NCBI GenBank assembly: GCA_015179045.1
Contig: WHUZ01000011.1
Coordinates: forward strand, 1,240,001-1,304,000
Reading direction: 5' to 3'
DNA from: Kalaharituber pfeilii
Lineage: Eukaryota; Ascomycota; Pezizomycetes; Pezizales; Pezizaceae
Length of the DNA stretch: 64,000 bases
Shown: positions 47,508 through 58,473 of the stretch, piece by piece
Layout of the letters: every line of letters starts with the position of its first letter
How positions within the stretch are numbered: the stretch's first letter is position 1
Translations under genes and position numbers: made by a program
The notes under the pieces: generated by a model
Seen by the model: only the letters and a program-made list of their open reading frames with translations
What the model was told of the DNA's origin: nothing
Database searches by the model: none

Positions 47508-48727
47508 ACATTCCACCAACACCACCCGCCCCTTAAAAATCTTCCACCTCCTCAGCACAATCATCAATGAATGGCAAGAAGGTACCCCCAATCCAACAAA
47601 AGGGCAGTCTTTGAAGCCCTCAAAAGATTCAGAGAAGGCTACAGAAAAGATGACACCCCCTATCTCCACTCAGAGCCAGAAAATCCCCCCTAAAGCAAGA
47701 AGTCAACAGACCACAGACCAGGAAGCGACAGTTAAATCTGCGTCAGTCCGGTCACGCAATTGTGGTACATGGAATTGCAATAACCAAAAAGCTGGGAAAG
47801 GTTAGGGACTGGATGGAGAAGGCTAACCCATGGATGAGGAGCATAGTTGCAGCCCGATGGTTGTTGAAAAGGAGAGGAGGGAAGAGAAGAAGACCAGCTC
47901 GGTAGTAATCTACCTAAAAGGGGAGGTGGAATCAAATGGTCAAAAACCAGCGAAGGTAAGGTGGTCGGGGAGATGCTTACACTCAGAATTATACGAGTGG
48001 AATAGAGTGGATACAACGCAAAAGGGGAAGGGGCGGGATGACAAGATGGACGTGGATGAAGCAGCGGTGGAGGAGCACAAAGAGTGCTCTGCGAGGTGTG
48101 AGGGGACAAACCTCTGCGGTTCGCTCTTTGGCGCTGATATCGACTGCCCAAGACTGGCCACCGGGAGCGGGGTGCGCCAGAGGATTAAGGCGTGGAGGAA
48201 GGAGAGGAGGGAGGTGGAAGGGTTCGGGAAGGGGAAAGTAATGGAGTGGAATAGGACAGCGGTGTCCAACTTCACAGCATTACGACTGGAGAGAGGAAGA
48301 TGCAGGGTGTGGTTGAAGAGGATGGGAGCGGCGGAATCGGAGAAGTGCAGCTGCGGGGAGGCCCAGACGGGGTGCACCTAGCCTTCCAGTGCAGTCAGCA
48401 GAGGTTTCGCCCAGAAGGCTTTAGAGAATGGGGGATATGGAGAAGAACTGGAAAAGGACAGCAGAGAATGGGGAGGAGTGGGATGAGTTGGAAAGGTTCT
48501 TCTCCGGGATCAGGTTCTAGGGCGCCGTGCGATTTGCCGTCGGGGAAGTTTGCTTGCCGGGATGCGAAAGTGTGGAGAAGAGGGGAGGGGGGAGAGGAGG
48601 AGATATATAGTGGAGCCTCAGGTTCTAGAAGTAGATAGAAAGTTCTTTGTTTGTTAAGTCTGTCTCCGGGCTTCGAGGGCTTGCCCAGGGACCCTGCCAT
48701 GGCTTGGCGCTGTAAGCGGGGTTATGC

Positions 48728-48763
<36 letters not shown>

Positions 48764-48959
48764 CTGCCCAAGACACGGACAGTTTAGCATCTCGTTCCTT
48801 AAGTGGTAGTTTCTTTTTAGTTGATTCATATCAGGGGATGTCTTTGTATGGAGTTGCACAGGAGCCTGTCTCCGGGCCATAAGGACTTCGGTCCGGGACC
48901 CTGCCATGGCGAACAGCTGCAAGTGGGGTTATGTGAAAGGAAAAAAAAACAAAAAAAAA
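47508..48959 (+). mobile_element. Family-B ORF1 fragment with B tail, interrupted by a LINE
   Basis: 47750-48050 reads ORF1 (IVVHGIAITKKLGKVRDWM, then RWSGRCLHSELYEWNR), partly frameshifted. After the LINE insertion (48155-48761) the text resumes at 48775 and ends with a B tail (48858-48935) and interrupted poly-A. As with family A, ORF1 is followed almost directly by the tail, without RT. Confidence 0.75.
48155..48761 (+). mobile_element. Family-B LINE, 5'-truncated, inserted in an ORF1 element
   Basis: Perfect 13-bp duplication GACTGCCCAAGAC (48142-48154 and 48762-48774). Encodes the ORF2 end (ATGSGVRQRIKAWRKERREVE, zinc remnant CSCGEAQTG), matching 13230-13600, then the B tail (48655-48730) and poly-A. 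It also creates a 183-codon chimeric ORF at 47830-48381 by chance. Confidence 0.95.
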
Positions 48960-48992
48960 CGACGATATTATGCATACCTAGACCGATCGGAG

Positions 48993-49048
48993 TGCGCTCG
49001 GAGGGTGCCAACCTCGGAGAGTGCCCTAGGGGCTTGGCATGAGACTAC
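48993..49048. mobile_element. 56-bp micro-element with 8-bp duplication
   Basis: Perfect GATCGGAG at 48985-48992 and 49049-49056. Contents: TGCGCTCGGAGGGTGCC to GGCATGAGACTAC. A close copy lies at about 36298-36354. The 8-bp duplication fits a hAT-type transposase, but clear inverted ends are not visible. Confidence 0.7.
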
Positions 49049-49056
49049 GATCGGAG

Positions 49057-49792
49057 TAAGCACAACAAGGCGATCTCACAACCACGTCTTCTACAGGATT
49101 GCTATGGAGATCAAGAAATGTCTTTTATTATGTTGAGTCTACTGCCATAATGTCTGTCCTTCAAATCGCATGGCCACAAGCTACCCAATTGCGATGAAGC
49201 TTTTGGTATTTTAATATGTTGACTGTTGCCACTACAGAAACTTTGCAAGATGGCGCCAATAAGATGTCCGATAAGAACCTGCTTCTCAACCAATTACAAT
49301 TCCATGCCAGGAGCTGCACAGGGCACTATTCTTGGAGATGTATTATGCGGAAGAAAGACACGTCCGTCCCCATAGAATCTCGATGAGAATGCGGAATTGG
49401 GAAAGCATGATCAGCTCTCGAAGTCCACTCAAGAAAGATATATGGGACACTGAAGCAAGATATATGGGATTCTGCTTAATGGTGTTATGGGTCACCGTAA
49501 CCGTAGGGCAGACGGTCGTGGATGCGCGCATATAGTATGTGCATACATTAAATATGCGATATGCGATAGTCGAAGGCATTACAATGAACGACACATAGCC
49601 TAGTTGCTCGCTGCGCAGAGCACTGGTGAGAATCGTTAGTCAAGTGTCTTCTATGTGCAAGTACGTCAGAGTCAGGTTGTGAAAGTTGATGTACTTTTAA
49701 GGCCCGCCGAGACATGCGATTTCGTATTGCCGCATACAATCCTTATGCTACAAGCCTGGAACCAGGATCTTATTTTCTATCTAAGAAAAAAA
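49057..49792. other. Intergenic, no gene recognised
   Basis: ORFs of 60-83 codons on both strands, no domain. Confidence 0.4.
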
Positions 49793-50245
49793 TTTTTTTT
49801 TTTATATCATTGATCGCATGCCGCTCAGAGGGCTATCGCAATTTAAATACATAAAGGAATAAAGGAAATTGAACAGGTAGTTACATGTGTGGCCCGCGAT
49901 GTTCAATCGTGTTGCGGGGTTTTTTTTTTTTTTTTTTTATATCAGTACTCGCATGCCGCCCTAGTGTTGCGGGTGTAGAGGTCAGCACAGCCTATCTCCT
50001 GCATCTCTCCGGCTCGTACTGACTGCTTCTCAGCCATTTTCCTCCCAGCTTAACTCTCCCCGTCTCGTCTGCTTCCTCCAGGTACACTACCGCTGAGCTC
50101 GTCTTCTTCCCTTCTTGTATCAGCAGTTCCTTGCGTTTGAGCCACCTGATCCCAACTATTTTGCCTAGTTCTGTGTTGCTTTCCTCCAGCCATCTTCGAA
50201 CTTTCCCTAAATCTTTTCTCATGGCTATTTCATGTACTACAATAT
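49793..50245 (-). mobile_element. Family-A ORF1-only element, minus strand
   Basis: The minus strand from 50222 reads RKDLGKVRRWLEESNTELG, then KIVGIRWLKRKELLIQEGKK, SSAVVYLEE and RYEPERCRR-like end, then the 3' UTR with CCCGC...GCGGG and 'cacatgtaactac', a variant hairpin and poly-A. A second tail is inserted in the 3' UTR (49919-49963, duplication GTGTTGCGGG). The 5' end is truncated near the ORF1 domain. Confidence 0.85.
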
Positions 50246-50534
50246 TTAAAAGCTATATAGCCATATTCTATAGCTATTTAACATATTTCTATCTTTTCCA
50301 TATAAAAAATATCTTAGTATTACTATAATTAAATTAGTATTAATATGTAGTAATAAATATTATATATATCTAGAATTTTGTAATTAAGATATAATTGTAT
50401 GTCGATAATTATAAAAATACCAAAGTAAGCCTATATCTCACATATTTAAATACTCTATTTTATTTATATACAATTAGAGTATTTATAAGATACTTAGTAT
50501 ATATAGAATAGTCTATTTCACATATATATAGTAG
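50246..50534. other. AT-rich spacer
   Basis: Very AT-rich with TATATA stretches; nothing recognised. Confidence 0.4.
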
Positions 50535-52717
50535 ACTTATTATCAACATCTCGTACACACGCTCATTATACACCACTTGCTCCATATATGTAATATATCC
50601 AACAGTTCATTCACGCAGTCAAATGTGTAATATACCCAATATCTCATGCGCGTAGTCAATATGTGTAATATACTCAACATCTCATTCACGCGGTCAATAT
50701 GCTTAATACATCCAATATGTCCAATATGCCCAATATCTCATGCACGTGGTCAGAGAGTGAATTCCTGCCCCGGGTTGGGAATTGACCACTTTCTCAGATG
50801 CGCGTACTCGATATGCTCAATTGACTTTAATACGCCCACATAGCGTATATCTCATGTGTGCGCACAATATGCTCGGAAGCTCAATTGGCCCAATATATCT
50901 AGTATCTTTACAGCAGTCAATTATCTCAATCTGGCAACATCATAGCATGTATGAGGTGCCCTCTTAGGACATTGCTGAATTGAGATGAAGTTTACATTAT
51001 TGCAAATAGGGCCCCAGTTGTTGGACTCATCAGGCCACTTGGGCCATTCCAGCCGTCGGATGTTACATAACACGAAAAACCACAATGGAATGATGCAACC
51101 AGACTGGGTATGATAAACTGTTAATCAGTACGCTGCCAGGCTGCCGGTTGACACTGCCAGAATTACCCCTCATGGGTCGAGTCATGAGCTGATACCTCAG
51201 TGGCAAAAAATTGCATAAGGTGCCCATGCGCTGAAATAATAGTGTTCTTTGATGCGAAAAATACAACAAGTGTGGCAGAAGTGGATGGCCTGAGAAGTAC
51301 TACAGACTCCTATATCAAAAGACCCCTTTCCATGCTGCAAGATGTAGCACAGTAAGGTCAACTTTACAGGCAAAACAGTGCTGAATTTAACAGGTATTGC
51401 AGGCCTCCCTCTATGAAGAAAAATGGGGTAGAATGAGCTGAATTTAACAGATATGGTAGGTTCCACTCGACGGCGGGAGATGAGCTACATTTCACAGGTA
51501 TGGAGACTCTCCCTTGATGGCGCGAGAAGAAGCAGAATGAGTCTGACTTGACCAGGATGACAGATCCTATATGACAGCGGGGGATATGGCAGAATGAGCT
51601 CAATTTAATAGGTTATTTAGGTCCATTTCCATTGTGTGAGAATGAGTCGAATCTGAGAGGTACGGCAGGTCCTACACGACCGGGCGAGATGTGGTAGAAT
51701 AAGCTCAATTTAATAGGTTAACGTCACTGACCGGGATCCGGCGCATTACCGGGATCCGGCGCACTTCCGGAATAAAAACAATAGCCTCCTGTAAGGCCAA
51801 ATCTTCATAGAAGATAACCAAATTGCACATACAGCTTGGAGAGGTATAGGAAAGTAACTTCCACACCTCAGTTAGCCAATTGGAAATTTTGAATGATACT
51901 CTATCGTGGTAGTTGTCCAATTAGGCATCTGAACCCTATGCAGGTGTAAAATGACAAGATAGCTATTGAGGACCTTGAGCAAGTGCATATACCTTCTATA
52001 GTATGTATTCAAGAGATTTGGAATGTTTCATGATGATTGGATACATATGGAACAAGTGGTGAGCTAATAACCATACATATATTTTTACTACTAGAAGTAA
52101 ATTTTGATATTCAGTCTGTATATATTCCTAAAAATATGAGGCATGTTCAAAATGCTCTAGAATATAACTCTATATATAGAAGAATATATCTTGAGTAGTC
52201 TATAGGTATAGGTATTGACAGAAAGTAGAAATCAATAGGAATATCTATCTATATATACCCAATTAGATAATACATATTTCTTAATGTACTATACATGAAT
52301 GCTATAGTTCTAAGCTATGAAACTTCAGAAATATAATTTAGAGTCTTCTGAAATATTTTATAGAAACTTTCAGAGTGACTCAATTATATTTGTTAAAGTT
52401 ACATATAATTTCTTAAATTTAGTCTATTTATTTTTTTAGAACTAGATAAAGTAAAAAAAAACAGTTGGAACTTGGATTTATAGATGCTATTTATTTCACA
52501 GAAGAAATAGTGAAAGAGTAAATAAGAAAGTCACTCCTTATAAGTGAGTTGAGTAGTAGGGAGCTAAGTACGGAAATAAAAAAGTTATAGAAATACAATA
52601 ATATATATAAGAGTAGAAATAAGTAATAAAAATAAGAAACAAGTAATGAACCTTCTAGTACACTTGCACGATGCGCTCGAAGTAAGGTATTAGTGATGTA
52701 TTGGCTATTATTGGGTC

Positions 52718-53463
52718 TTTTTTTTTTTTTTTTTTTTTTTTATATCAATAATCGCGTGCCGCCCTATGGGCTATGGCGATGGTGTGCTATATAAGAAAAT
52801 AAAAAAGAGTTAGAAGCGCCGACAGAGAATCTCCCGCCTAAGAACCCCAATCCTCGCCTCCCCTACCGTTTCTAACTACATGTGATGCCCGCGGACTCTT
52901 CAATAGCGCGGGTGGAGCCCGAAATGACCCCTTACACCTTCCCCCTCTCAGGCTCATAGCGGACCGCGGTCAGCCATCTCCCGCTCAGTCTGACCTTACC
53001 CCCTTCCCTTTCCTTCCCCAAGAATACCACCACCGAACTCGTTGTCTTTCCCTCCTCCAACAAAATTGACTTCCTCCTCAACCAGCGAATCCCGTCTATC
53101 CTCCCCAGATCCCGGTTCGCTGCCTCCAGCCAGGCCTTAACCTTTCCCAAATCCTTCCGCAGGGCAATCCCGTGCACCACGATGCCGTGTCTACCTCTTG
53201 TCTTCGCATCGGTGGAGGGCGTCTTGCCTGCCTTCCGTGTGGCCGGAGGCGGTGGTGGCGGTGTTGGTGTTGGTGTTGGTGGAGGTGGTGTTGGTGGTGG
53301 TGGTGGTGGTGCCGGCGATGGCGTCGGTGGTGCCGGTGCTGGTGCTGCCGGCTTCGGTGCTGGACCTGGTGCCGGTGCTGGTGCTGCCGGCTTCGGTGAT
53401 GGTTCACCCAGCCGGGGGGCCTTTCTCTTCCTCGTCCGAGTAGAGATTGGCGGAGATGCCTCC
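52718..53463 (-). mobile_element. Family-A ORF1-only element, best copy, minus strand
   Basis: Perfect 13-bp duplication CTATTATTGGGTC (52705-52717 and 53464-53476). 746 bp: a Pro/Ala-rich N-terminal coding region, the ORF1 RRM-like domain, a short 3' UTR, hairpin (52751-52780, A-T variant) and poly-A. It starts at about the same ORF1 position as the copy at 15003, which suggests a defined non-autonomous family rather than random truncation. Confidence 0.95.
52932..53463 (-). CDS. ORF1-like protein: Pro/Ala-rich region plus RRM-like domain
   Basis: Open on the minus strand from the 5' edge of the element to a stop at 52932, about 176 codons. The N-terminal 95 residues are almost entirely Pro, Ala, Thr and Lys (PKPAAPAPAPGPAPKPAAP). 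The domain follows: GIVVHGIALRKDLGKVKAWL, AANRDLGRIDGIRWLRRKS, SSVVVFLGKE, LSGRWLTAVRYEPERGKV. In autonomous LINEs ORF1 binds the element RNA. No natural start codon is certain: the first ATG in frame (53180) is already within the domain. Zinc knuckles are missing. Confidence 0.75.
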
Positions 53464-53498
53464 CTATTATTGGGTCATAATCATAGTATTTATGCATG

Positions 53499-53719
53499 TT
53501 TTTTTTTTGTTTTTTTTTTTTTATATCAATACTCGCTTGCCGCCCGACGGGCTATGGCGAGGGTCTTTATTAAAAGAAAGAAAAACCACTTCCTAACTAC
53601 CCCAACAAACAAACACATCTCCGCTAAATACATGTGTTACCCGCGGTGACTCTCAGTGGTGCGGGTCTCCCAGAGTGCCAGTACCTACTCTCGTCCCCTA
53701 CCCCACTCGTACTGGTCCA
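53499..53719 (-). mobile_element. Family-A 3' fragment, 221 bp
   Basis: Perfect 11-bp duplication ATTTATGCATG (53488-53498 and 53720-53730). 3' UTR with CCCGC...GCGGGT, 'aacacatgtatttag', AATAAAG, hairpin (53530-53560) and an interrupted poly-A. Confidence 0.94.
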
Positions 53720-54660
53720 ATTTATGCATGTTGCAGTGACATATAGACTAAAATTCAAGGTATCTTTATATGAAAGAAGACATAATCATGTCTACTTTGA
53801 GCAAGTAGTATTAGATCACTTTGAGAGTTTTTATATAATATTCCAAAAGTTTCTAGATTATATTTCTGAAGTTTCATAGCTTAGAACTACAGCATTCATG
53901 TATGATGCATTAAGGAATATGCATTACCTAATTGGGTATATATAGATAGATATTCCTATTGATTTCTACTTTCTGTCAATACCTATACCTATAAGCTACT
54001 CAAGATATATTCTTCTATATGTAGAGTTATATTCTAGAGCATTTTGAACATGCCTCATATTTTTAGAAATATATACAGACTGAATGTCAAAATTTACTTC
54101 TAGCAGTAAAAATATATGTATGGATATTAGCTCACCACTTGTTCCATATGTATCCAATCATCATGAAACATTCCAAATCTCTTGAATACATACTATAGAA
54201 GGTATATGCACTTGCTCAAGGTCCTCAATAGCTATCTTGCCATTTTACACCTGCATAGGGTTCAGATGCCTAATTGGACAACTACCACGATAGAGTATCA
54301 TTCAAAATTTCCAATTGGCTAACTGAGGTGTGGAAGTTACTTTCCTATACCTCTCCAAGCTGTATGTGCAATTTGGTTATCTTCTATGAAGATTTGGCCT
54401 TACAGGAGGCTATTGTTTTTATTCCGGAAGTGCGCCGGATCCCGGTCAGTGACGTTATCGAGGTCCATTTCCACTGTGTAAGATGTGGCAGAATGAGCTC
54501 AATTTAACTGGTTTGGTAGGTCCATTTCCACCGCGCAGGATGTGGCAGGATGAGCTGAATTTGACAGGTATGGAAGGTTTCTTTCGCCGGCGCGAGAGGT
54601 GGCAGAAGATGCCAAATTTGACATGTATGGCAGGTCCCATTCGAGAGCACATTAGACATA

Positions 54661-54881
54661 TCATGAGATCAAGTTGCCATTTTTTTGACGTGGTACGTCG
54701 GCTCCCTTATGATATTGATAACGTTATTTGTTATCTCCCAAGGCATCGGGATATACAAGGTTAAATGTTAGAGGATACATAATTAAAAAGGAGCCAAATT
54801 CCGGATGCTAGAGGAAATCCTCAACGTTAAGGGGGACAGCCGACTCAGAAAGCCATCAAGATGCAGCGTCGGAAAAGTGCA
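54661..54881. other. Spacer, nothing recognised
   Basis: Short unassigned DNA between R1 copy 3 and a tail insertion. Confidence 0.35.
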
Positions 54882-54892
54882 GTCAGTGGGAT

Positions 54893-54961
54893 TTTTTTTT
54901 TTTTTTTTTTTTCAAAAAATCACATGACCCCGCATGAAGCTATTCGCCATGGCAGGGCGCT
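54893..54961 (-). mobile_element. Family-B tail micro-insertion, 69 bp
   Basis: Perfect 11-bp duplication GTCAGTGGGAT (54882-54892 and 54962-54972). Poly-T, then the complement of the last 45 bases of the B tail (CCTGCCATGGCG, GCGGGGTCATGTGA). Confidence 0.94.
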
Positions 54962-55189
54962 GTCAGTGGGATAGGCGGTTGACGTCCCATGGCGATATGA
55001 GCGGGTCAGGGGGTACGGCCGACCATTGCTCACCAGCCGTGGGTCCTCTGCTGGGATGCCACTTGGTAGTTCGAATTTCGCCTCAAAGGGATATTTCAGT
55101 TGTGCTGCGTGGTGCCGAATTTAGTGTATCTGCAAGTGCAAATGTACAAGAAATGCAAGAACAATTGATGTTTGTATGTATTAAATATA

Positions 55190-55543
55190 TATATATACAT
55201 ATATTTTATATCAGTACTCGCATGCCGCCCTGTGGGCTATGGCGAGGTCTAGCTACATGAGAGGTGAGGAAAGATAATATGAAAGGAAAAAGGAAGAAAA
55301 TGTTGTCGTCCCCGTTTATTGTCCCGCCCATTCCAAGAGGTCCATCAATATGAAAGGAAAAATAAGGAAAAATGTCATGAAAGTAAGTCTTCTATCGTCC
55401 CGCCCAGTCCAATAGTTCTATCAATACATCGCAATCGTTGTCTTCGTCTTTCAGGGGTCTTAGTAAGTCCGCCCCTCCTCCCGGCCATTTCTTCTTCCAG
55501 AACTTACATCGCGTCAGTACGTGGGTGGTGGTTTCTTTCTCTA
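55190..55543 (-). mobile_element. Family-A LINE, 3' fragment with a TA-rich tail
   Basis: Perfect 12-bp duplication GTATTAAATATA (55178-55189 and 55544-55555). The tail is (TA)n-like instead of poly-A. Hairpin at 55216-55245, 3' UTR with an internal duplication of 'tatgaaaggaaaaa', then the ORF2 end. Confidence 0.9.
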
Positions 55544-55555
55544 GTATTAAATATA

Positions 55556-56309
55556 GTAGAAGGTGATCAGTAAGAACATGAAGACAAGCTACGTAAAGAA
55601 TAAGCGAAAGTAAAGGAGAACTGAAGACAGGAATAAAAGAACTAAAACTGTAGGATAGAAGAACTAAATGCGTGGGAAGAAACTGAGTTGTTGAATGAAG
55701 AGCTGTACAGAATCACCGCCTCTTTTACCGCTGGCCGACCAAATATCCATTTCTAATCACATATCCTTCCAGCCTTACCCTCACTCGCAGTACTCGTTTA
55801 CTGTACAACCCACGTGACCTGCGGCTTCCTGGAGCCCAGCACCAGCTCCGATGTAGCAGTTAGACGCCGCCGACTACCACAGCGGTAGTGCGTCTGACGC
55901 ATGGGATGCCTTGGGACGCGACAAATTTTTTTTGCTGGTGCATACATGCGGTAAGCCTCATGTGACGTATTAATTCCTACAAAATAGCCTATTTCACATA
56001 TATGTATTGAGTCTGTTCGAACTTATATGAAAAGCCCTATTTCAATTATATGGTATGACTCTCAGGCGAACGAAATTATGGAGTAGTATGGAATGCGGAG
56101 CTACTTATAATTAATGCTACTCACTCGACCTAATCCTCTACAGCTACACCTATACTCACCCTCGCTAGCCTCGCACTCACTCTCGCAGAGTGTATGTATA
56201 TGCATATGTATATGTAGGGAATGTTTGTATTGGTATAGTGGAGTGTACGTGTACCTAAAAAGGACAACTTGTTACATTCTGTCACGCGCTGACTAATACA
56301 CCTTTTTAT
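55556..56309. other. Intergenic, no gene recognised
   Basis: No ORF with a domain. No repeat boundary seen. Confidence 0.4.
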
Positions 56310-56321
56310 TTTTATTTTTTT

Positions 56322-56379
56322 AACTTTTTTTTTTTTTTTTTAATCATTACTCGCATGCTGCCCTATGGGCTATGGCGAG
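56322..56379 (-). mobile_element. Family-A tail micro-insertion, 58 bp
   Basis: Duplication TTTTATTTTTTT at 56310-56321 and 56380-56391; ends exactly at GCGAG. The low complexity of the duplication lowers certainty slightly. Confidence 0.82.
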
Positions 56380-56391
56380 TTTTATTTTTTT

Positions 56392-56997
56392 GAGGGGGGA
56401 GGACCCTGCACACAGGCTCCCAGCTGGCCTTAGTCGGCTTTCTAGCCTCAGTCATAATACACTCATCTGCATCTTCGCATTTCAAAATACCGGACAACCC
56501 GGAGCTCGTGAGCGTTGGGTAATATTCTATCATTGTTTTATTATGAGCTTAACTTTAATGTTATTTTTTAGAGCAGCTGCAGATTGCTATACTCACAATA
56601 ATTGTGAATGTAACTTCGAAGCATTATAATTAATAATTCTATGTAGTCTTGAGTCTGGTTCTGATATTTCCATCAATCATTTTCTATAAATGTTTACTTA
56701 TTATGCATGCATATAGAGATGGTTGTGACAACGGAATATATAGATCATTTCCGATCCTGATAGAGTAAGTTTTTTGCTGTATGAGTACTGATTTAGCGTT
56801 CTTGGCACACTGCATCTGTCGTCTTTTCTATACAAAGTACCTCCATTACAATCTGTCTCTACTCACTCCTTATTTATTTTTTTTAAGTAGAGGACAGAGA
56901 ATTGTAGAGCAGACAAAATACTATATATTAATGTCCTTTAGGTTTCAATCAGGTGTGGTTTTGTAATGTAGATGGTCTTCCAACGTAGCAGTCATAA
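56392..56997. other. Intergenic, no gene recognised
   Basis: AT-rich, short ORFs without domains. Confidence 0.4.
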
Positions 56998-57063
56998 GTG
57001 GGCCCTAGTGAGCGGCACAAGCTAGCTCGAGCTTGATTATATGATATTGATAACTAATCTAAA

Positions 57064-57300
57064 CTATTCTACAGCTTCATCCTCCTCCCCGCTATCCACT
57101 AAATTCAGTATTTCTTCTACAATTACCTTTACTCCTGCTGCAAGTTCCTCCACTGCTTCCTTCAGCTCATCAACATTGAGCCAGGACTTTAAGTACATAA
57201 TAGCACTCATAGTCTCATATTCCATTCCGTTTCGGCACTTGTTGAGCACTTCGCCTTTGCTACACTTTGGGGTTGCAATATTGGAGGAGCTCTAGAAATG
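57064..57300 (-). pseudogene. hAT transposase C-terminal remnant
   Basis: Reading NIATPKCSKGEVLNKCRNGM and EYETMSAIMYLKSWLN, followed by an acidic tail (EEDEAVE) to a stop at 57064. The pattern near 'alm.LKSW' is typical for the hAT C-terminus. Upstream (57313-57990) only broken frames remain. Confidence 0.55.
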
Positions 57301-58060
57301 ATGCCTTTTCTGCTAGTTTGATTGGTGAATTTGTTGAGATAAGAGAGCAGCAAAGAAGTTCACGATACGTGTTTCAGAAAAGCCCTCTGGTTTAGCTCGC
57401 TTTGTTGGAACTATCATCTCAAATGGTATTCGTCGCTTCAATTCTGTGGCGTTACTAGCTGACGTGAAAGTGGAACTGACGCATGTGACTTCCGAAAATA
57501 GTGAAGTAACATGTGATGTGGTTGTTGTACAGCTTTTGACTTGCCAAGTCTTGAAACAATGCACACATATAAAATTTCGTGCTCATTATCTGATATTTTT
57601 CGCCGCAAAATCATACATATACAGGTAACTATGATGATGAGAGTTCAAAACAGTATGCTGATCTTTAACTGAAGAATATCGGCCAGCTAGGCTGGCAAGA
57701 AAGGCATTATAAATTGATATAGAATTGGTTGTCATATTCATAAATTGCTAATGTAGTATAAGGAATAAGAATCTTAAAGGGTAGTATGAGGATTAAGGGT
57801 CTCGAAGCGTAGTATGAGTCTCGAAGTCTTGCTATTGGGTAGTAGTAAAGAGAAAAGAATTTCAAGAGGATAGAGAGAATAGAGAGGCCTAATATACACT
57901 CTTAAACTGTGGAACTTACCTTCTAAAGACCTTGAGAGATATTAAACATAAAAGACTTGATATAGTTCTATGTAATTGAACCACTTTTGATATTTATAGA
58001 AGTTGTTGGCAGGTCGGAATGAGCTCCGAGTCTCTAATTTATTACCACGTCAGGTATGTA

Positions 58061-58333
58061 TAGTGCGCCGCGCGATTTACCGACCCGAGTCGGGGAAAAA
58101 TTTGCCGTCGGGGAAGTTTACTTGCCGGGATGCAAAAGTGTGGAGAAGAGGGGAGGGGGGAGAGGGGGAGTGGAGCCTCCCTGAGGCAGAAACCGGAAGG
58201 ACCGTCCGGAGGTTTCTGGAATCAGGTTCTAGAAGTAGATAGAAATTTCTTTGTTTGTTAAGCCTATCTCCGGGCTTCGAAGGCTTGCCCAGGGACCCTG
58301 CCATGGCTTGGCGCTGCAAGCGGGGTTATGTGA

Positions 58334-58367
<34 letters not shown>
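58061..58367 (+). mobile_element. Family-B LINE 3' fragment inside the hAT element
   Basis: Ends in the B tail (58258-58335) and a poly-A of about 31. Flanked by CGTCAGGTATGTA and TGTTAGGTATTTA (imperfect, three mismatches). Text resembles the 3' UTR at 48525-48760. Confidence 0.85.
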
Positions 58368-58369
<2 letters not shown>

Positions 58370-58473
58370 TTAGGTATTTACAGTTTATGAAACCCTGCGC
58401 TGGCTAAGCATTTTAGCGAGCTGTCAAGAGAAACACTACCTAGCGTGAGCTTGGATGTCTCAAGCTCGAGCCA

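Larger units (their letters stand above)
51721..54455. mobile_element. Long-TIR (foldback-like) element with two retroelements inside
   Basis: Both ends start ACGTCACTGACCGGGATCCGG and are flanked by TA (51719-51720 and 54456-54457). The inverted arms are about 715 bp (51721-52435 and 53740-54455) and match closely. A conserved ORF-like stretch (NWLTEVWKLLSYTSPSCMCN) occurs in both arms. The left arm has an 18-bp tandem duplication near its end. The loop holds AT-rich unique DNA and the insertions at 52718-53463 and 53499-53719. Without them the element is about 1.74 kb. No transposase recognised. Confidence 0.92.
50535..54660 (+). repeat. Dispersed repeat R1, copy 3, interrupted by a long-TIR element
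   Basis: Same landmark order as 14640-17400: 'agagtgaattcc...attgacc' near 50752, 'caattatctcaatctggcaacatc' near 50918, 'gatgcaaccagactg' near 51090 and 55-bp units from 51340. The units are cut at a TA (51719-51720) and resume at 54458 as 'tcgaggtccatttccac', so removal of the insertion restores the unit. Confidence 0.85.

Noticed and set aside
47830..48381. 183-codon ORF joining ORF1 to an ORF2 C-terminus
   Set aside because: The junction coincides with a 13-bp target duplication (GACTGCCCAAGAC), so it is an insertion artefact, not a designed fusion protein.
51705..51920. 71-codon ORF MDNYHDR... as a stand-alone gene
   Set aside because: The same text occurs in both arms of the long-TIR element and is best seen as part of that element.
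53172..53649. Gly/Val/Cys-Trp-rich ORFs on the plus strand
   Set aside because: They are the complement of the Pro/Ala-rich ORF1 region of the minus-strand element.
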